Shown one piece after another: positions 1 through 6,278 of a DNA stretch of 9,716 nucleotides. This DNA comes from Flavipsychrobacter sp. (GTDB lineage: Bacteria; Bacteroidota; Bacteroidia; Chitinophagales; Chitinophagaceae). The notes beneath the pieces are model-generated. The model did not search any database and had not been told where the DNA came from. It was given only the letters and a program-made list of their open reading frames with translations. Position 1 is the stretch's first letter. Each line of letters opens with the position of its first letter. The stretch is taken from the NCBI GenBank assembly GCA_021156265.1, contig JAJNBR010000181.1:1-9716 (forward strand), given 5' to 3'. Both the position numbers and the translations under genes were made by a program.

Positions 1-58
1 ACGAGGCCAGCGAAAGCATTAGCAAGCAGGTAAGCAAATAACGTTGCAGCAGTTTCAT
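1..58 (-). CDS. 5' end of a predicted lipoprotein (partial, cut by window edge)
   Basis: An ATG at 58 on the minus strand opens a frame that stays open to the window edge and reads MKLLQRYLLTCLLMLSLAS. This is a classical signal peptide: a short basic start, a hydrophobic core rich in Leu, then Leu-Ala-Ser. The next codon begins with T, so a Cys there (TGC or TGT) would complete an LAS-C lipobox; that residue lies outside the window and is inferred. The start is only 6 bp past the stop of the upstream lipoprotein gene, which suggests a two-gene operon of surface lipoproteins. Only 19 residues are visible, so no function can be given. Confidence 0.65.
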   Translation of the reverse strand, partial: MKLLQRYLLTCLLMLSLAS

Positions 59-64
59 AGGTGT

Positions 65-628
65 TTATTTGTCCTCAAAAGGTATATCGAAGTAGCCGCG
101 GATGATTATGGTGTCATGAATCTGGTCGACCGCCCTAAACAGAAACTCGCCCGCTACAACTACAGTGTCTACCCGGGAGAACCTTATCCTCGAGATGTTT
201 GAATCCAATCGATACTGCCCGGAACTGTAAAAATATTCGAGGAAGTATTCAGCTGAGTTCAGCTTATAATCCTTGTTGATCTCCGGCTGGCCTATCGCAA
301 TTGACAGAGATATCGACGTTCCTGTCTCATTCTCAGGGTTCCGGTCTGCATTTATTTCATAAGAGAACTGATCGCCATTGGGTGTGGTATGCTTGTATCT
401 GCGTACCCGCACGTCTTCCTCGTCAAACATCATTTGCCGGTCTTCACGGTACACCTCCGGGTTCAGATCATTGTCGACCAGACATACCACATAGTCTGCA
501 CCGCGACTACTTTTTTCTGGGATACTATTATCCGCAGGCCGGTCCAAAATGTTCGTGTATGGGTCGTTGCATGACGCCAGCAAGCATGCCAATATTGCAG
601 AGATAAGGTAATAGCGTGGCCGGTTCAT
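65..628 (-). CDS. Predicted lipoprotein of unknown function, 187 aa
   Basis: The frame could begin further upstream, but the ATG at 628 is preferred because it gives MNRPRYYLISAILACLLASC: a basic start, a hydrophobic core and an LLASC lipobox with the lipidated Cys at residue 20. The mature protein should be anchored in the cell envelope. The remainder is acidic, with alternating hydrophobic stretches suggesting a beta-sandwich. The last 40 residues (DTVVVAGEFLFRAVDQ, then IIIRGYFDIPFE) resemble the 'GxFxFxA...GxFD' ending seen in several small Bacteroidota lipoprotein families such as DUF6252. That resemblance is by eye and unproven. It lies 6 bp upstream of the start of a second lipoprotein gene (1-58) and is probably co-transcribed with it. 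It is divergent from the transglutaminase-like gene at 768, with 139 bp between the two starts. Confidence 0.75.
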   Translation of the reverse strand: MNRPRYYLISAILACLLASCNDPYTNILDRPADNSIPEKSSRGADYVVCLVDNDLNPEVYREDRQMMFDEEDVRVRRYKHTTPNGDQFSYEINADRNPENETGTSISLSIAIGQPEINKDYKLNSAEYFLEYFYSSGQYRLDSNISRIRFSRVDTVVVAGEFLFRAVDQIHDTIIIRGYFDIPFEDK

Positions 629-767
629 ACTAACAAGATACTGAGTAATTGTTATCCTACCTACCATGGGGCAGGTTATCCCGTTTATAAAAATTAGCCG
701 ATCTGCCAAAAACTTAATATTACCGAATTGTTATGTTTTTGTAACTTCAGTTTGAGACTATAAAGCA

Positions 768-1964
768 TTGAGGTACAGGATAACCATATTGTCGTTGTTG
801 TTTTGGGGGCTGGTAGGCACAGCCCGCGGGGCTGTTCAAAACCTGGTTTTCGAGTTTTGTGGCGATACGATTACCGTTCCTGTAGATGGCTCCATTATCC
901 GTCCCTTCGAAGAAACACCGACAGAGGAGTCTGTACTCAATTTCTATGCAGTGCTCAATGCGGGCAACTATCAACCTACCATCGATGCCATCACCAGCTT
1001 CCGCGACAAGCATAAGCTGAATGACTGGATCTATTACCAGCTCATTCGCAAAACGGCGCAGCAGATAAGCCCGAAGATCGAAGGTTATGAGCGGTACACA
1101 CTGTACAAATGGTTCCTGCTCAGCAAGAGCGGTTACGATGCACGGCTAGGCATCGCTGACGACAGGCTGCTGTTCTACGTGCTCAGCGATGATAATATCT
1201 ACAACATACCTTATTACATGAGCGAAGGCAGGCAGTACGTGTGTCTTAATATTCACGACTATGCCGGCATCGATATTCAGAAGTACCCAGTTATACCTGT
1301 AAATATGGAGCTGGCAGAAGACAAACGCGCCTTCTCTTATCGCATTACACAGATGCCTGATTTCTCTGCTGCTGACTACCTGGTGAAAGACATCGGCTTT
1401 AACTATAAGAACAGGAATTACCATTTCAAGGTGCGCCTGAACCCGCAGGTGAAGGCCATGTTCACCAACTACCCCGTGGTGGATTATGAATCGTACTTCA
1501 ACATACCGCTCAGCAAAGAGACCCACAGCTCGCTGATACCGCTGCTGAAGGAAGAAGTAAAAAATATGAAACAGGTAAAAGGTGTAGACTACCTGATGCA
1601 GTTTACCCGCAATGCCTTTTTGTACGAAGACGACAATAAAGTATTCGGCAAAGAGAAACGCATGTCGCCTGAGCAAACGCTGCTGCATGAGTACAGCGAC
1701 TGCGATGACCGCGCCGCGCTGTTTTATTATTTGGTAAAAGAAGTATACGATCTGCCGATGATAGCGGTGCTGTATCCTACACACATCACCATTGCGGTGA
1801 AGTTTGACAAACCTACGGGTGAGACCATCGAACACAACGGTCACAAATACTCACTCTGTGAGCCCACACCCCAGCTGCAAAACCTGCATGTAGGGCAGGT
1901 AGCTCCTGAGTTCCGACACATGGCCTACCAGGTGGCTTTTGAATATACTCCCGGCAAAAAATAG
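768..1964 (+). CDS. Exported transglutaminase-like superfamily protein, 398 aa
   Basis: The start is a TTG at 768. No ATG is available upstream before an in-frame stop (TGA at 753), and this start gives a good signal peptide (MRYRITILSLLFWGLVGTARG, cleavage near residue 21-22), so the protein is probably periplasmic or surface-exposed. The C-terminal part has the transglutaminase-like cysteine protease fold signature. HEYSDCDDRAALFYYLV carries the predicted catalytic Cys312, YPTHITIAV carries His339, and YSLCEPTPQL supplies the third acidic position, Glu365, where the family more often has Asp in a 'DPT' motif. The 300 residues before it show no named domain and may be a family-specific beta-rich region. 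Many such Bacteroidota proteins are presumed peptidases or amidases; no substrate can be assigned. A 59-residue membrane protein gene follows 37 bp downstream and seems to have its own promoter. Confidence 0.8.
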   Translation: MRYRITILSLLFWGLVGTARGAVQNLVFEFCGDTITVPVDGSIIRPFEETPTEESVLNFYAVLNAGNYQPTIDAITSFRDKHKLNDWIYYQLIRKTAQQISPKIEGYERYTLYKWFLLSKSGYDARLGIADDRLLFYVLSDDNIYNIPYYMSEGRQYVCLNIHDYAGIDIQKYPVIPVNMELAEDKRAFSYRITQMPDFSAADYLVKDIGFNYKNRNYHFKVRLNPQVKAMFTNYPVVDYESYFNIPLSKETHSSLIPLLKEEVKNMKQVKGVDYLMQFTRNAFLYEDDNKVFGKEKRMSPEQTLLHEYSDCDDRAALFYYLVKEVYDLPMIAVLYPTHITIAVKFDKPTGETIEHNGHKYSLCEPTPQLQNLHVGQVAPEFRHMAYQVAFEYTPGKK

Positions 1965-1986
1965 CTGAATATTTCCTGTTGTAGTT

Positions 1987-1995
1987 TACCTTCGC
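1987..1995 (+). promoter_or_regulatory. Candidate -7 promoter element for the 59-aa membrane protein
   Basis: TACCTTCGC matches the Bacteroidota -7 consensus TAnnTTTGc at all fixed positions but one (C for T). It lies 6 bp before the ATG at 2002, so the transcript would have almost no leader. No convincing -33 TTTG is visible at the usual distance. Confidence 0.35.
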
Positions 1996-2001
1996 GGGCT
2001 A

Positions 2002-2181
2002 ATGGACCTGCGCATTTTCTTTGTACTTATTTTATTCATGGCCATGTTTCTGGGCGGCGGCGTATACATCATCCGCGGTATGCTTAACGGCAACAAAAAA
2101 CAACTGTTCATCGGTCTCGTGCTGTTTGCACTCATGGCCGTCTTCCTGTTAATTGTGAAAAACATGAAAGGGCTGTATTAA
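2002..2181 (+). CDS. Small two-helix membrane protein, 59 aa
   Basis: The ATG at 2002 opens a 59-codon frame. The protein starts MDLRIFFVLILFMAMFLGGG, continues through a short loop with basic residues (RGMLNGNKK) and then QLFIGLVLFALMAVFLLIV, and ends KNMKGLY. This is two transmembrane helices joined by a positively charged turn, so both termini are probably periplasmic by the positive-inside rule. It resembles small uncharacterised Bacteroidota membrane proteins of 55-70 residues; no function is assigned. Support for a real gene comes from the codon pattern, a -7-like element just upstream, and a perfect terminator hairpin whose loop contains the TAA stop codon. Confidence 0.7.
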   Translation: MDLRIFFVLILFMAMFLGGGVYIIRGMLNGNKKQLFIGLVLFALMAVFLLIVKNMKGLY

Positions 2182-2197
2182 CAGCCCTTTCATGTTT
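2160..2197. terminator. Strong bidirectional rho-independent terminator
   Basis: A perfect 16-bp inverted repeat (2160-2175 with 2182-2197) encloses a 6-base loop, TATTAA. The core arms are GGGCTG and CAGCCC, flanked by A-rich and T-rich sequence on both sides, so it can end transcription from either strand. It lies between the convergent 59-aa gene and the first beta-helix gene, whose stop is 21 bp away. The last five codons and the stop of the 59-aa gene are part of the hairpin. Confidence 0.85.
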
Positions 2198-2217
2198 GGA
2201 AACTTGCAATTGTCGTT

Positions 2218-3570
2218 TTACTGCTTGATCAGTTTTCCTGTCACCGCCGGTTGACCGGCAACAGTTGCGCGGTAATGATACATACCGGCAGGATAAGCCG
2301 ACATATCTACTTCCATCTTGTTTCTTCCCGTTACATCGAGCGAAACTATCTGTTGTCCCGCCATGTTGAACACGGTAAGCTCTGTTGCCCGGCCATGCAG
2401 GTCAATAACAAAGCTGTTGACAAACGGGTTGGGGGAAACTGTTATAGCAATGGCGTCCGCTTTTGTTGTGTTAACAGACGTGTACGTCTGGCAACTCGCG
2501 GCGGGCTGCCCCAGTACAGGCAGCATCTGGGCCTTGCCCGATGTGAAATTATCGTAATAGTCAAACACCATGGCGCTCAGTATGGCGGTATCGGTTGTAC
2601 CCCAGTAGTTGCCCGAGGCATCCACATCACCGGGGTTGTCTATCTTTAGAAAATACTGCGTACTGAGGGTAATACAATTAGATTTGAACACAGGAGCCAC
2701 GCCCTGTACCCCTATTTTGTCATGTATAGAAGTATTGTGCTCAACACTACCGTTCATATTTATGTAATAGCCGATACCACCGCTGTTAACCGACAGATTG
2801 TGGTGTACAGTTGGTATGCCGCTGCTGCCTGAAGAGGCCCAAACCTCGTATGCTGTTCCTGACAGGTTTATTGCTTTGTTGTGGGCTATATCTGCCATCC
2901 CTGAGCGGAACTCGATCCCTGATCCGCCATAGCGCATGTCATTGCCAGCAATGGTGACGTTTCCCTGGGCGATGATGGCTGTCTGGTCTACGTGAGCTAT
3001 TTGGTTTGCCGACACGGTACCGATGCCGCCGACATCTATACCCCAACCGCAATGTTCTATAATGTTGTTGCTGACCAGGAATTTAGTTATCACCGTATTC
3101 GAACTTACATGGAAGGCCGTTACGCACTCTGCTATTTTGCAATTTGTAAAGGAGATAAACCCTTCCTTCGCATATACCGGTGTATTTGCTGAACTGAAAT
3201 AGCAATGATCGAACACGCTGCTGTCAGCATTGCCCGCGATGCGTAACTCCAGGCCATCCCAGCTGCCGCGAGTAGGATTGGCCGCATTTGACATAAAGAT
3301 GATCGGGTCGGTGGCGGTACCTATAGCCAGCACAGCGCCATCTACATAGAATTTCACATTGGCATCCACGCGTATTTCGGTACCGGGTTCGATAATAAGC
3401 TGGGCGCCCTCGTCTACCAGCAGGTTTGCGGTAACAATATATGGACTGTTGGCCTTGGCAAATGTATTGACGCCGGTAAGGATACCGCTGATATTGGTAA
3501 CGGCCAGCGCCTGCTGAGCTATAGCGAGCAGCGCAAGCGGCAGAAGTAGAGTAGATAGAATGCGTTTCAT
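2218..3570 (-). CDS. Secreted parallel beta-helix protein with type IX sorting domain (paralogue 1), 450 aa
   Basis: The ATG at 3570 is chosen over an in-frame TTG two codons upstream because it gives the signal peptide MKRILSTLLLPLALLAIAQQ with cleavage after ALA near residue 23. Residues 25-130 form an N-terminal block with PYIVTANLLVDEGA and IIEPGTEIRV, typical of the cap and first coils of right-handed beta-helix (PbH1/NosD-like) proteins. The middle (about 130-340) has repeated short coils with Asn-rich turns, such as NNIIEHCGWGI and HNTSIHDKIGV, closed by the conserved GNYWGTTD motif. The last 75 residues (SPNPF, MSAYPAGMYHYRA, GKLIKQ) are a type A T9SS C-terminal sorting domain, so the protein should cross the outer membrane and be attached to the surface or released. 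No catalytic residues could be assigned; adhesin or polysaccharide-binding or -degrading roles are all possible. Its upstream region carries a 21-bp-step box array shared with its two paralogues. Confidence 0.85.
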   Translation of the reverse strand: MKRILSTLLLPLALLAIAQQALAVTNISGILTGVNTFAKANSPYIVTANLLVDEGAQLIIEPGTEIRVDANVKFYVDGAVLAIGTATDPIIFMSNAANPTRGSWDGLELRIAGNADSSVFDHCYFSSANTPVYAKEGFISFTNCKIAECVTAFHVSSNTVITKFLVSNNIIEHCGWGIDVGGIGTVSANQIAHVDQTAIIAQGNVTIAGNDMRYGGSGIEFRSGMADIAHNKAINLSGTAYEVWASSGSSGIPTVHHNLSVNSGGIGYYINMNGSVEHNTSIHDKIGVQGVAPVFKSNCITLSTQYFLKIDNPGDVDASGNYWGTTDTAILSAMVFDYYDNFTSGKAQMLPVLGQPAASCQTYTSVNTTKADAIAITVSPNPFVNSFVIDLHGRATELTVFNMAGQQIVSLDVTGRNKMEVDMSAYPAGMYHYRATVAGQPAVTGKLIKQ

Positions 3571-3624
3571 AATCAAGACTAGTTTAGAAGTATAAATATA
3601 TTAAAAGAATACAGGTTAAATAGA

Positions 3625-3682
3625 CCTATTGTGCGAAAAGGCGGTTTCATTCGGCGAAAGGCCCATTTCATTCGACGAAGGG
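3625..3682 (-). promoter_or_regulatory. Box array A: three 21-bp-spaced boxes upstream of beta-helix paralogue 1
   Basis: Read on the plus strand, the good boxes are TTCATTCGGCGAA (3646-3658) and TTCATTCGACGAA (3667-3679), each followed by a G-rich tail. A third copy, CCTATTGTGCGAA (3625-3637), is degenerate but lies in exact register. The box is near-palindromic (TTCGTC, one base, GACGAA). The degenerate copy is closest to the gene, ending 54 bp before the ATG at 3570. The spacing is that of two helical turns. Regulator binding is inferred. Confidence 0.6.
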
Positions 3683-3700
3683 CTAAGTTTCTAGAACGTT

Positions 3701-3779
3701 GGGTGATGAAACGTTAAACTAATGCATCGTGCAGTTTATCATACCATAGGTTGGGTTTGGGTGGCGAAACGTTAAACTA
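3701..3779. repeat. Pair of 21-bp direct repeats, 58 bp apart
   Basis: GGGTGATGAAACGTTAAAC plus TA (3701-3721) recurs as GGGTGGCGAAACGTTAAAC plus TA (3759-3779), with 19 of 21 bases identical. The second copy ends directly at the stop of the response regulator gene. Both contain the palindrome AACGTT, and another AACGTT lies at 3695. The GATGAAAC and GGCGAAAC parts resemble the array A box but are not in its 21-bp register. They may be operator sites for the beta-helix gene downstream on the minus strand; this is inference. Confidence 0.5.
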
Positions 3780-3780
3780 C

Positions 3781-4170
3781 TTACAGCTCAGCCAGGCTTT
3801 CTGCCCGCAATGGCTTGCTCATGAACTTTATTACGTAAGGGTTTTGTTCGGCAGCTTCCATGTCCTTATTGTGCAGCGAAGAGGACAGCATGACGATGGA
3901 GCGTTTTTTCACCGGCTCCGGCAGCTGTGCATATTGCTCCAGGAATTCGAACCCGGTCATTTCGGGCATGCTGATGTCTAGCAATATTATATCGGGCAGG
4001 TTCTCGGCGTCTTTTATCACGCTGATATAGTTCAGCGCAAGTTTTGCCGAAGGCATGTGCATGATCTCGCGTGCGAAGTTGGCGTGCCTGATGATCTTTT
4101 CCGCAATGAACCTGTCCAGCTCACTGTTGTCAATGATCAATACTCTCTCGTATCTGAATGGTTGTTGCAT
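3781..4170 (-). CDS. Single-domain CheY-like response regulator, 129 aa
   Basis: The ATG at 4170 (MQQPFRYERVLIIDN) is preferred to one 20 codons upstream, because a receiver domain normally starts within a few residues of its first beta strand. Visible receiver residues are the acidic pocket Asp14 (with Asn15 where Asp is commoner), the phosphoacceptor Asp65 in IILLDISMPEMTGFEFL, the Thr/Ser switch Ser96 in VMLSSSL, and Lys119 in KFMSKPL. The whole protein is one receiver domain with no output domain. It probably relays phosphate or acts by protein contact after phosphorylation by a histidine kinase that is not in this window. It lies upstream of the beta-helix gene at 2218 on the same strand, 210 bp away, with a box array and direct repeats in between. 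No terminator is visible after it. Confidence 0.85.
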   Translation of the reverse strand: MQQPFRYERVLIIDNSELDRFIAEKIIRHANFAREIMHMPSAKLALNYISVIKDAENLPDIILLDISMPEMTGFEFLEQYAQLPEPVKKRSIVMLSSSLHNKDMEAAEQNPYVIKFMSKPLRAESLAEL

Positions 4171-4233
4171 TCTATCGTTTGGGGTCCGGTACGGAAATAA
4201 TGGTGCAACAAAGTAGTTAAAAAACCCCAAACA

Positions 4234-4258
4234 AGCATAACGGTTAACGTATTATGCT
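4234..4258. promoter_or_regulatory. Inverted repeat upstream of the response regulator
   Basis: AGCATAA (4234-4240) and TTATGCT (4252-4258) form a 7-bp inverted repeat around an 11-bp centre that contains GTTAAC. There is no T-run, so it is not a usual terminator. It lies about 64 bp before the chosen start of the response regulator and could be an operator. The assignment is weak. Confidence 0.25.
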
Positions 4259-4376
4259 ACAGCTAAAAATTTCTATTTGCGGATGATCGGGAATGGTATG
4301 GCAGCGGCATAGAAAGTATCAGTTAATAACCTGTCATTCACGGGCAGGCCATCCGCGCTCTTCTACATATAACGAA

Positions 4377-4392
4377 AGGGGCTAATGCCCCT
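4377..4392 (-). terminator. Likely terminator of the 78-aa gene
   Basis: AGGGGC (4377-4382) pairs with GCCCCT (4387-4392) around the loop TAAT. Read on the minus strand, the hairpin is followed by TTTCGTT, a modest U tract. It lies about 70 bp beyond the stop of the 78-aa minus-strand gene at 4462. Confidence 0.5.
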
Positions 4393-4461
4393 CAAGGTCT
4401 CTCTCTTAAATAACTTCCGGGCTTTAGCTGCCGGCAGATATCAAAAGTTAGCATAGTATGA

Positions 4462-4698
4462 TTACCCGCCTGCACTAGGGTCAGTGAGCCGTGATTGCAC
4501 AAGTTGGGTAGCAAACCGTGGAATCAACTGTTGCACCTTGCTTATTGCCTCCGACATATCGGCTGCATTCACAAACGCATATATTAGCTGACCGTTGTTT
4601 TGTTCGTACCTGATTTCCAAATCATTGGGTAGCCTAACAGTACTCTCCGTACACATCACTACCTCATTTCTCGCGAAAATTACTTTATAAACCTTCAT
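4462..4698 (-). CDS. Hypothetical protein, 78 aa
   Basis: The frame starts at ATG 4698 and encodes MKVYKVIFARNEVVMCTEST and onward to QSRLTDPSAGG. There is no signal peptide or membrane segment, so it is probably a small cytoplasmic protein. Predicted pattern: a beta hairpin (KVIFARNEVVM, LEIRYEQNNGQLIYAFV) followed by an amphipathic helix (AADMSEAISKVQQLIPRFATQLV). This beta-beta-alpha arrangement is seen in many small regulatory or binding domains, but I do not recognise the family. It has its own short terminator downstream and is separated by 90 bp from the EGF-like lipoprotein gene upstream. Confidence 0.55.
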   Translation of the reverse strand: MKVYKVIFARNEVVMCTESTVRLPNDLEIRYEQNNGQLIYAFVNAADMSEAISKVQQLIPRFATQLVQSRLTDPSAGG

Positions 4699-4788
4699 TA
4701 CTTATGGCCGTTTTACTCACAAAATCCTGTCACACAGCGAGTAATGTAAAAAAATCGTACCAGCAGAGCTTCCAATGCCATTCGATGG

Positions 4789-5406
4789 CTAAGGTGCCTC
4801 AAATGTAGAGGAGCATTCAATAGCAACCGGGTCCCCGGCCACGTCCATGGTCATGGTGTATTGCAGCCAAAGCCTCTTGCCGTCGGGTAAAAGTGTGAGC
4901 GTGCCCCGCTCCAGCCGCGACGTGCTACTGACCTGGGTTTCAGGAAGGGTGATGCTGTTGGCCGAGGTAAGTACGCCTGTTATAGGCCCCGGTAAATAAA
5001 AGGCCATGCCTACGTTCACTTCGGTAGGCGTAGTGCCATCCGATATATGCAGGTAAGTGCCGCCGCCCGCCCATTCGGGGTCGCATTCGTTCTTGCCTTT
5101 CCAGTCGCCCATGAACTTGGCGCTCGACAGCTTATCACATTCGGCCCCTTCATAGCCCGTGGGGCATTTACACTCACCCAACTCGCAGTGGCCGCCGTTC
5201 AGACAATTTACATTGGCGCATACATCCTTCTCGCAATGGATGCCGCTAAAGCCTGTGGGGCACACACAGCGGCCATCGTCGCACGTGGCGCCGTTCAGGC
5301 AGTTTGCTTTTTTACATGGATCTTTTGTACAGGCGCTGTAGGTAACAATAGCAAAAGCAGATATTGTACATACTACAGCGAAGAGGAGGGTGCGATAGCA
5401 TTTCAT
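4789..5406 (-). CDS. Lipoprotein with two EGF-like domains, 205 aa
   Basis: The start at ATG 5406 gives MKCYRTLLFAVVCTISAFAI followed by VTYSAC, a relaxed lipobox with lipidated Cys26. Two tandem EGF-like modules follow. The first uses Cys31, 36, 42, 47, 49 and 58 (NCLNGATC, CVCPTGFSGIHC). The second uses Cys63, 68, 74, 79, 81 and 90 (NCLNGGHC, CKCPTGYEGAEC). Each has the six-cysteine 'NGG..C..G.C.CP.G' pattern, normally forming three disulfides. Residues 92-205 form a beta-rich domain (FMGDWKGKNEC, GTLTLLPDGKRLWLQYTM) with two more cysteines, 108 and 198, that could pair; it may be lipocalin-like. The protein is expected on the envelope outside the cytoplasm, perhaps in binding or adhesion. 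It is divergent from the DUF922-type gene. No clear terminator follows it; only a weak 5-bp hairpin at 4777-4789 overlaps the stop. Confidence 0.8.
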   Translation of the reverse strand: MKCYRTLLFAVVCTISAFAIVTYSACTKDPCKKANCLNGATCDDGRCVCPTGFSGIHCEKDVCANVNCLNGGHCELGECKCPTGYEGAECDKLSSAKFMGDWKGKNECDPEWAGGGTYLHISDGTTPTEVNVGMAFYLPGPITGVLTSANSITLPETQVSSTSRLERGTLTLLPDGKRLWLQYTMTMDVAGDPVAIECSSTFEAP

Positions 5407-5591
5407 ATGGCGGGTTTTTACTACTACAAGTTACTTCAATCGGGCAGCTGTTTCCAAGGAATAGATGCAAGGTTTTACCAAATGATGACGAAGCCGTGAC
5501 TTTAGCTTTCTGATAACTTTTACAAGCACGGCATTAGGGTTTTACTCTGTTAAAGCTTGAGAAAACAAGCCCTGCCGTGGCGCTGATGAGG

Positions 5592-5600
5592 TATCTTTGC
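5592..5600 (+). promoter_or_regulatory. Bacteroidota -7 promoter element before the DUF922-type gene
   Basis: TATCTTTGC fits TAnnTTTGc at every fixed position. No convincing -33 TTTG is found at the usual 19-21 bp. It lies inside the longest reading frame of the gene, which argues that translation begins downstream, at GTG 5622 or TTG 5625. Confidence 0.45.
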
Positions 5601-5621
5601 ATCTCATCAATTAGTGATTTA

Positions 5622-6176
5622 GTGTTGTTAAAGCGACTCCTGTTTTTACTGTGTTTTATACCTGTTTGTGCCTTTGCGCAAAAAGTGAATATTAATGGCA
5701 AAGAAGGATACCGCAAGCTGACCTGGGAGGATTTTCATGGTAAAGCGGAAAAGCGCTCGCCGTATACGGCCATTACTTATTGGACACTGGGCTGGTTTAA
5801 CGACAAGGCGGAAACCGCCAAAGATGGCGGCTTTGTCTGCGATCCGCAGGTCGAGGTCTGCTTTACTCCCGACTCGTGGGTGAATGATAAAGAGTGTACA
5901 CCCGAGCTGCTGCAGCACGAGCAGGGGCACATGGACATAGCCGTGCTGTGCGCCGCAGAGCTGGAACAAAAAATAAAGAGCACCACTTTCCGGCCGGCAA
6001 CCTTTGAAGCAACCATGAATGCGCTGTATGAAGAAGCACTGGCCAAATGCCAGGCGATGCAGGCGCAATACGACGAAGAGACCGGCCACAGCCTTATACC
6101 GGCAGAACAAGCGCGATGGGAAAACCATATAGCGCAGAAGCTGGTGCATTATCAACAACTCTCGGCAGCGAATTAA
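5622..6176 (+). CDS. Exported DUF922-type putative zinc metallopeptidase, 184 aa
   Basis: The mature part contains LLQHEQGHMDIAVLCAAELE, an HExxH zinc-binding and catalytic motif with the following M-D, as in the DUF922 family of predicted bacterial Zn-dependent proteases. KLTWEDFHGK near the N terminus is another typical DUF922 feature. A signal peptide (LLKRLLFLLCFIPVCAFA, cleaved before QKVN) predicts export. The frame is open from ATG 5577, but that start would put about 15 odd residues before the signal peptide and would place a perfect -7 element inside the gene. The start is therefore set at GTG 5622 (TTG 5625 is equally possible). Cysteines in the mature part could form disulfides. 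The substrate is unknown. The gene is followed by a strong hairpin terminator and is divergent from the EGF-like lipoprotein. Confidence 0.8.
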   Translation: MLLKRLLFLLCFIPVCAFAQKVNINGKEGYRKLTWEDFHGKAEKRSPYTAITYWTLGWFNDKAETAKDGGFVCDPQVEVCFTPDSWVNDKECTPELLQHEQGHMDIAVLCAAELEQKIKSTTFRPATFEATMNALYEEALAKCQAMQAQYDEETGHSLIPAEQARWENHIAQKLVHYQQLSAAN

Positions 6177-6187
6177 TTATACGAACT

Positions 6188-6224
6188 AATAACAAGGCCC
6201 GGCTAACGACCGGGCTTTGTTATT
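6188..6224. terminator. Terminator after the DUF922-type gene
   Basis: A 15-bp stem (6188-6202 with 6210-6224, one G-T wobble) has GGCCCGG and CCGGGCT cores, a 7-base loop, and AT-rich ends on both sides. It lies 11 bp after the stop at 6176 and can act on both strands. Confidence 0.85.
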
Positions 6225-6278
6225 TAGTTACTGATCGGTTCATTAGTTATATAGCTTTTACTATCATCAAATAAATAG

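Noticed and set aside
1146..1844. A 232-codon minus-strand open frame
   Set aside because: It lies entirely antisense to the transglutaminase-like gene, which has a signal peptide and catalytic motifs; the antisense product is a low-complexity mirror of its codons.
3610..3621. Similar AT-rich elements TACAGGTTAAAT (3610) and TACAATTTAAAT (8024) at about 37-40 bp from the starts of paralogues 1 and 2, possible core promoters
   Set aside because: The third paralogue lacks a clear counterpart and none gives a good -7/-33 pair, so no promoter is annotated there.
4777..4789. GCCAT-TCG-ATGGC hairpin after the EGF-like gene
   Set aside because: The stem is only 5 bp, it overlaps the stop codon and has no U tract; not strong enough to call a terminator.
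5047..5499. A 150-codon plus-strand open frame
   Set aside because: It is antisense to the EGF-like lipoprotein; the cysteine pattern and lipobox on the minus strand are decisive.
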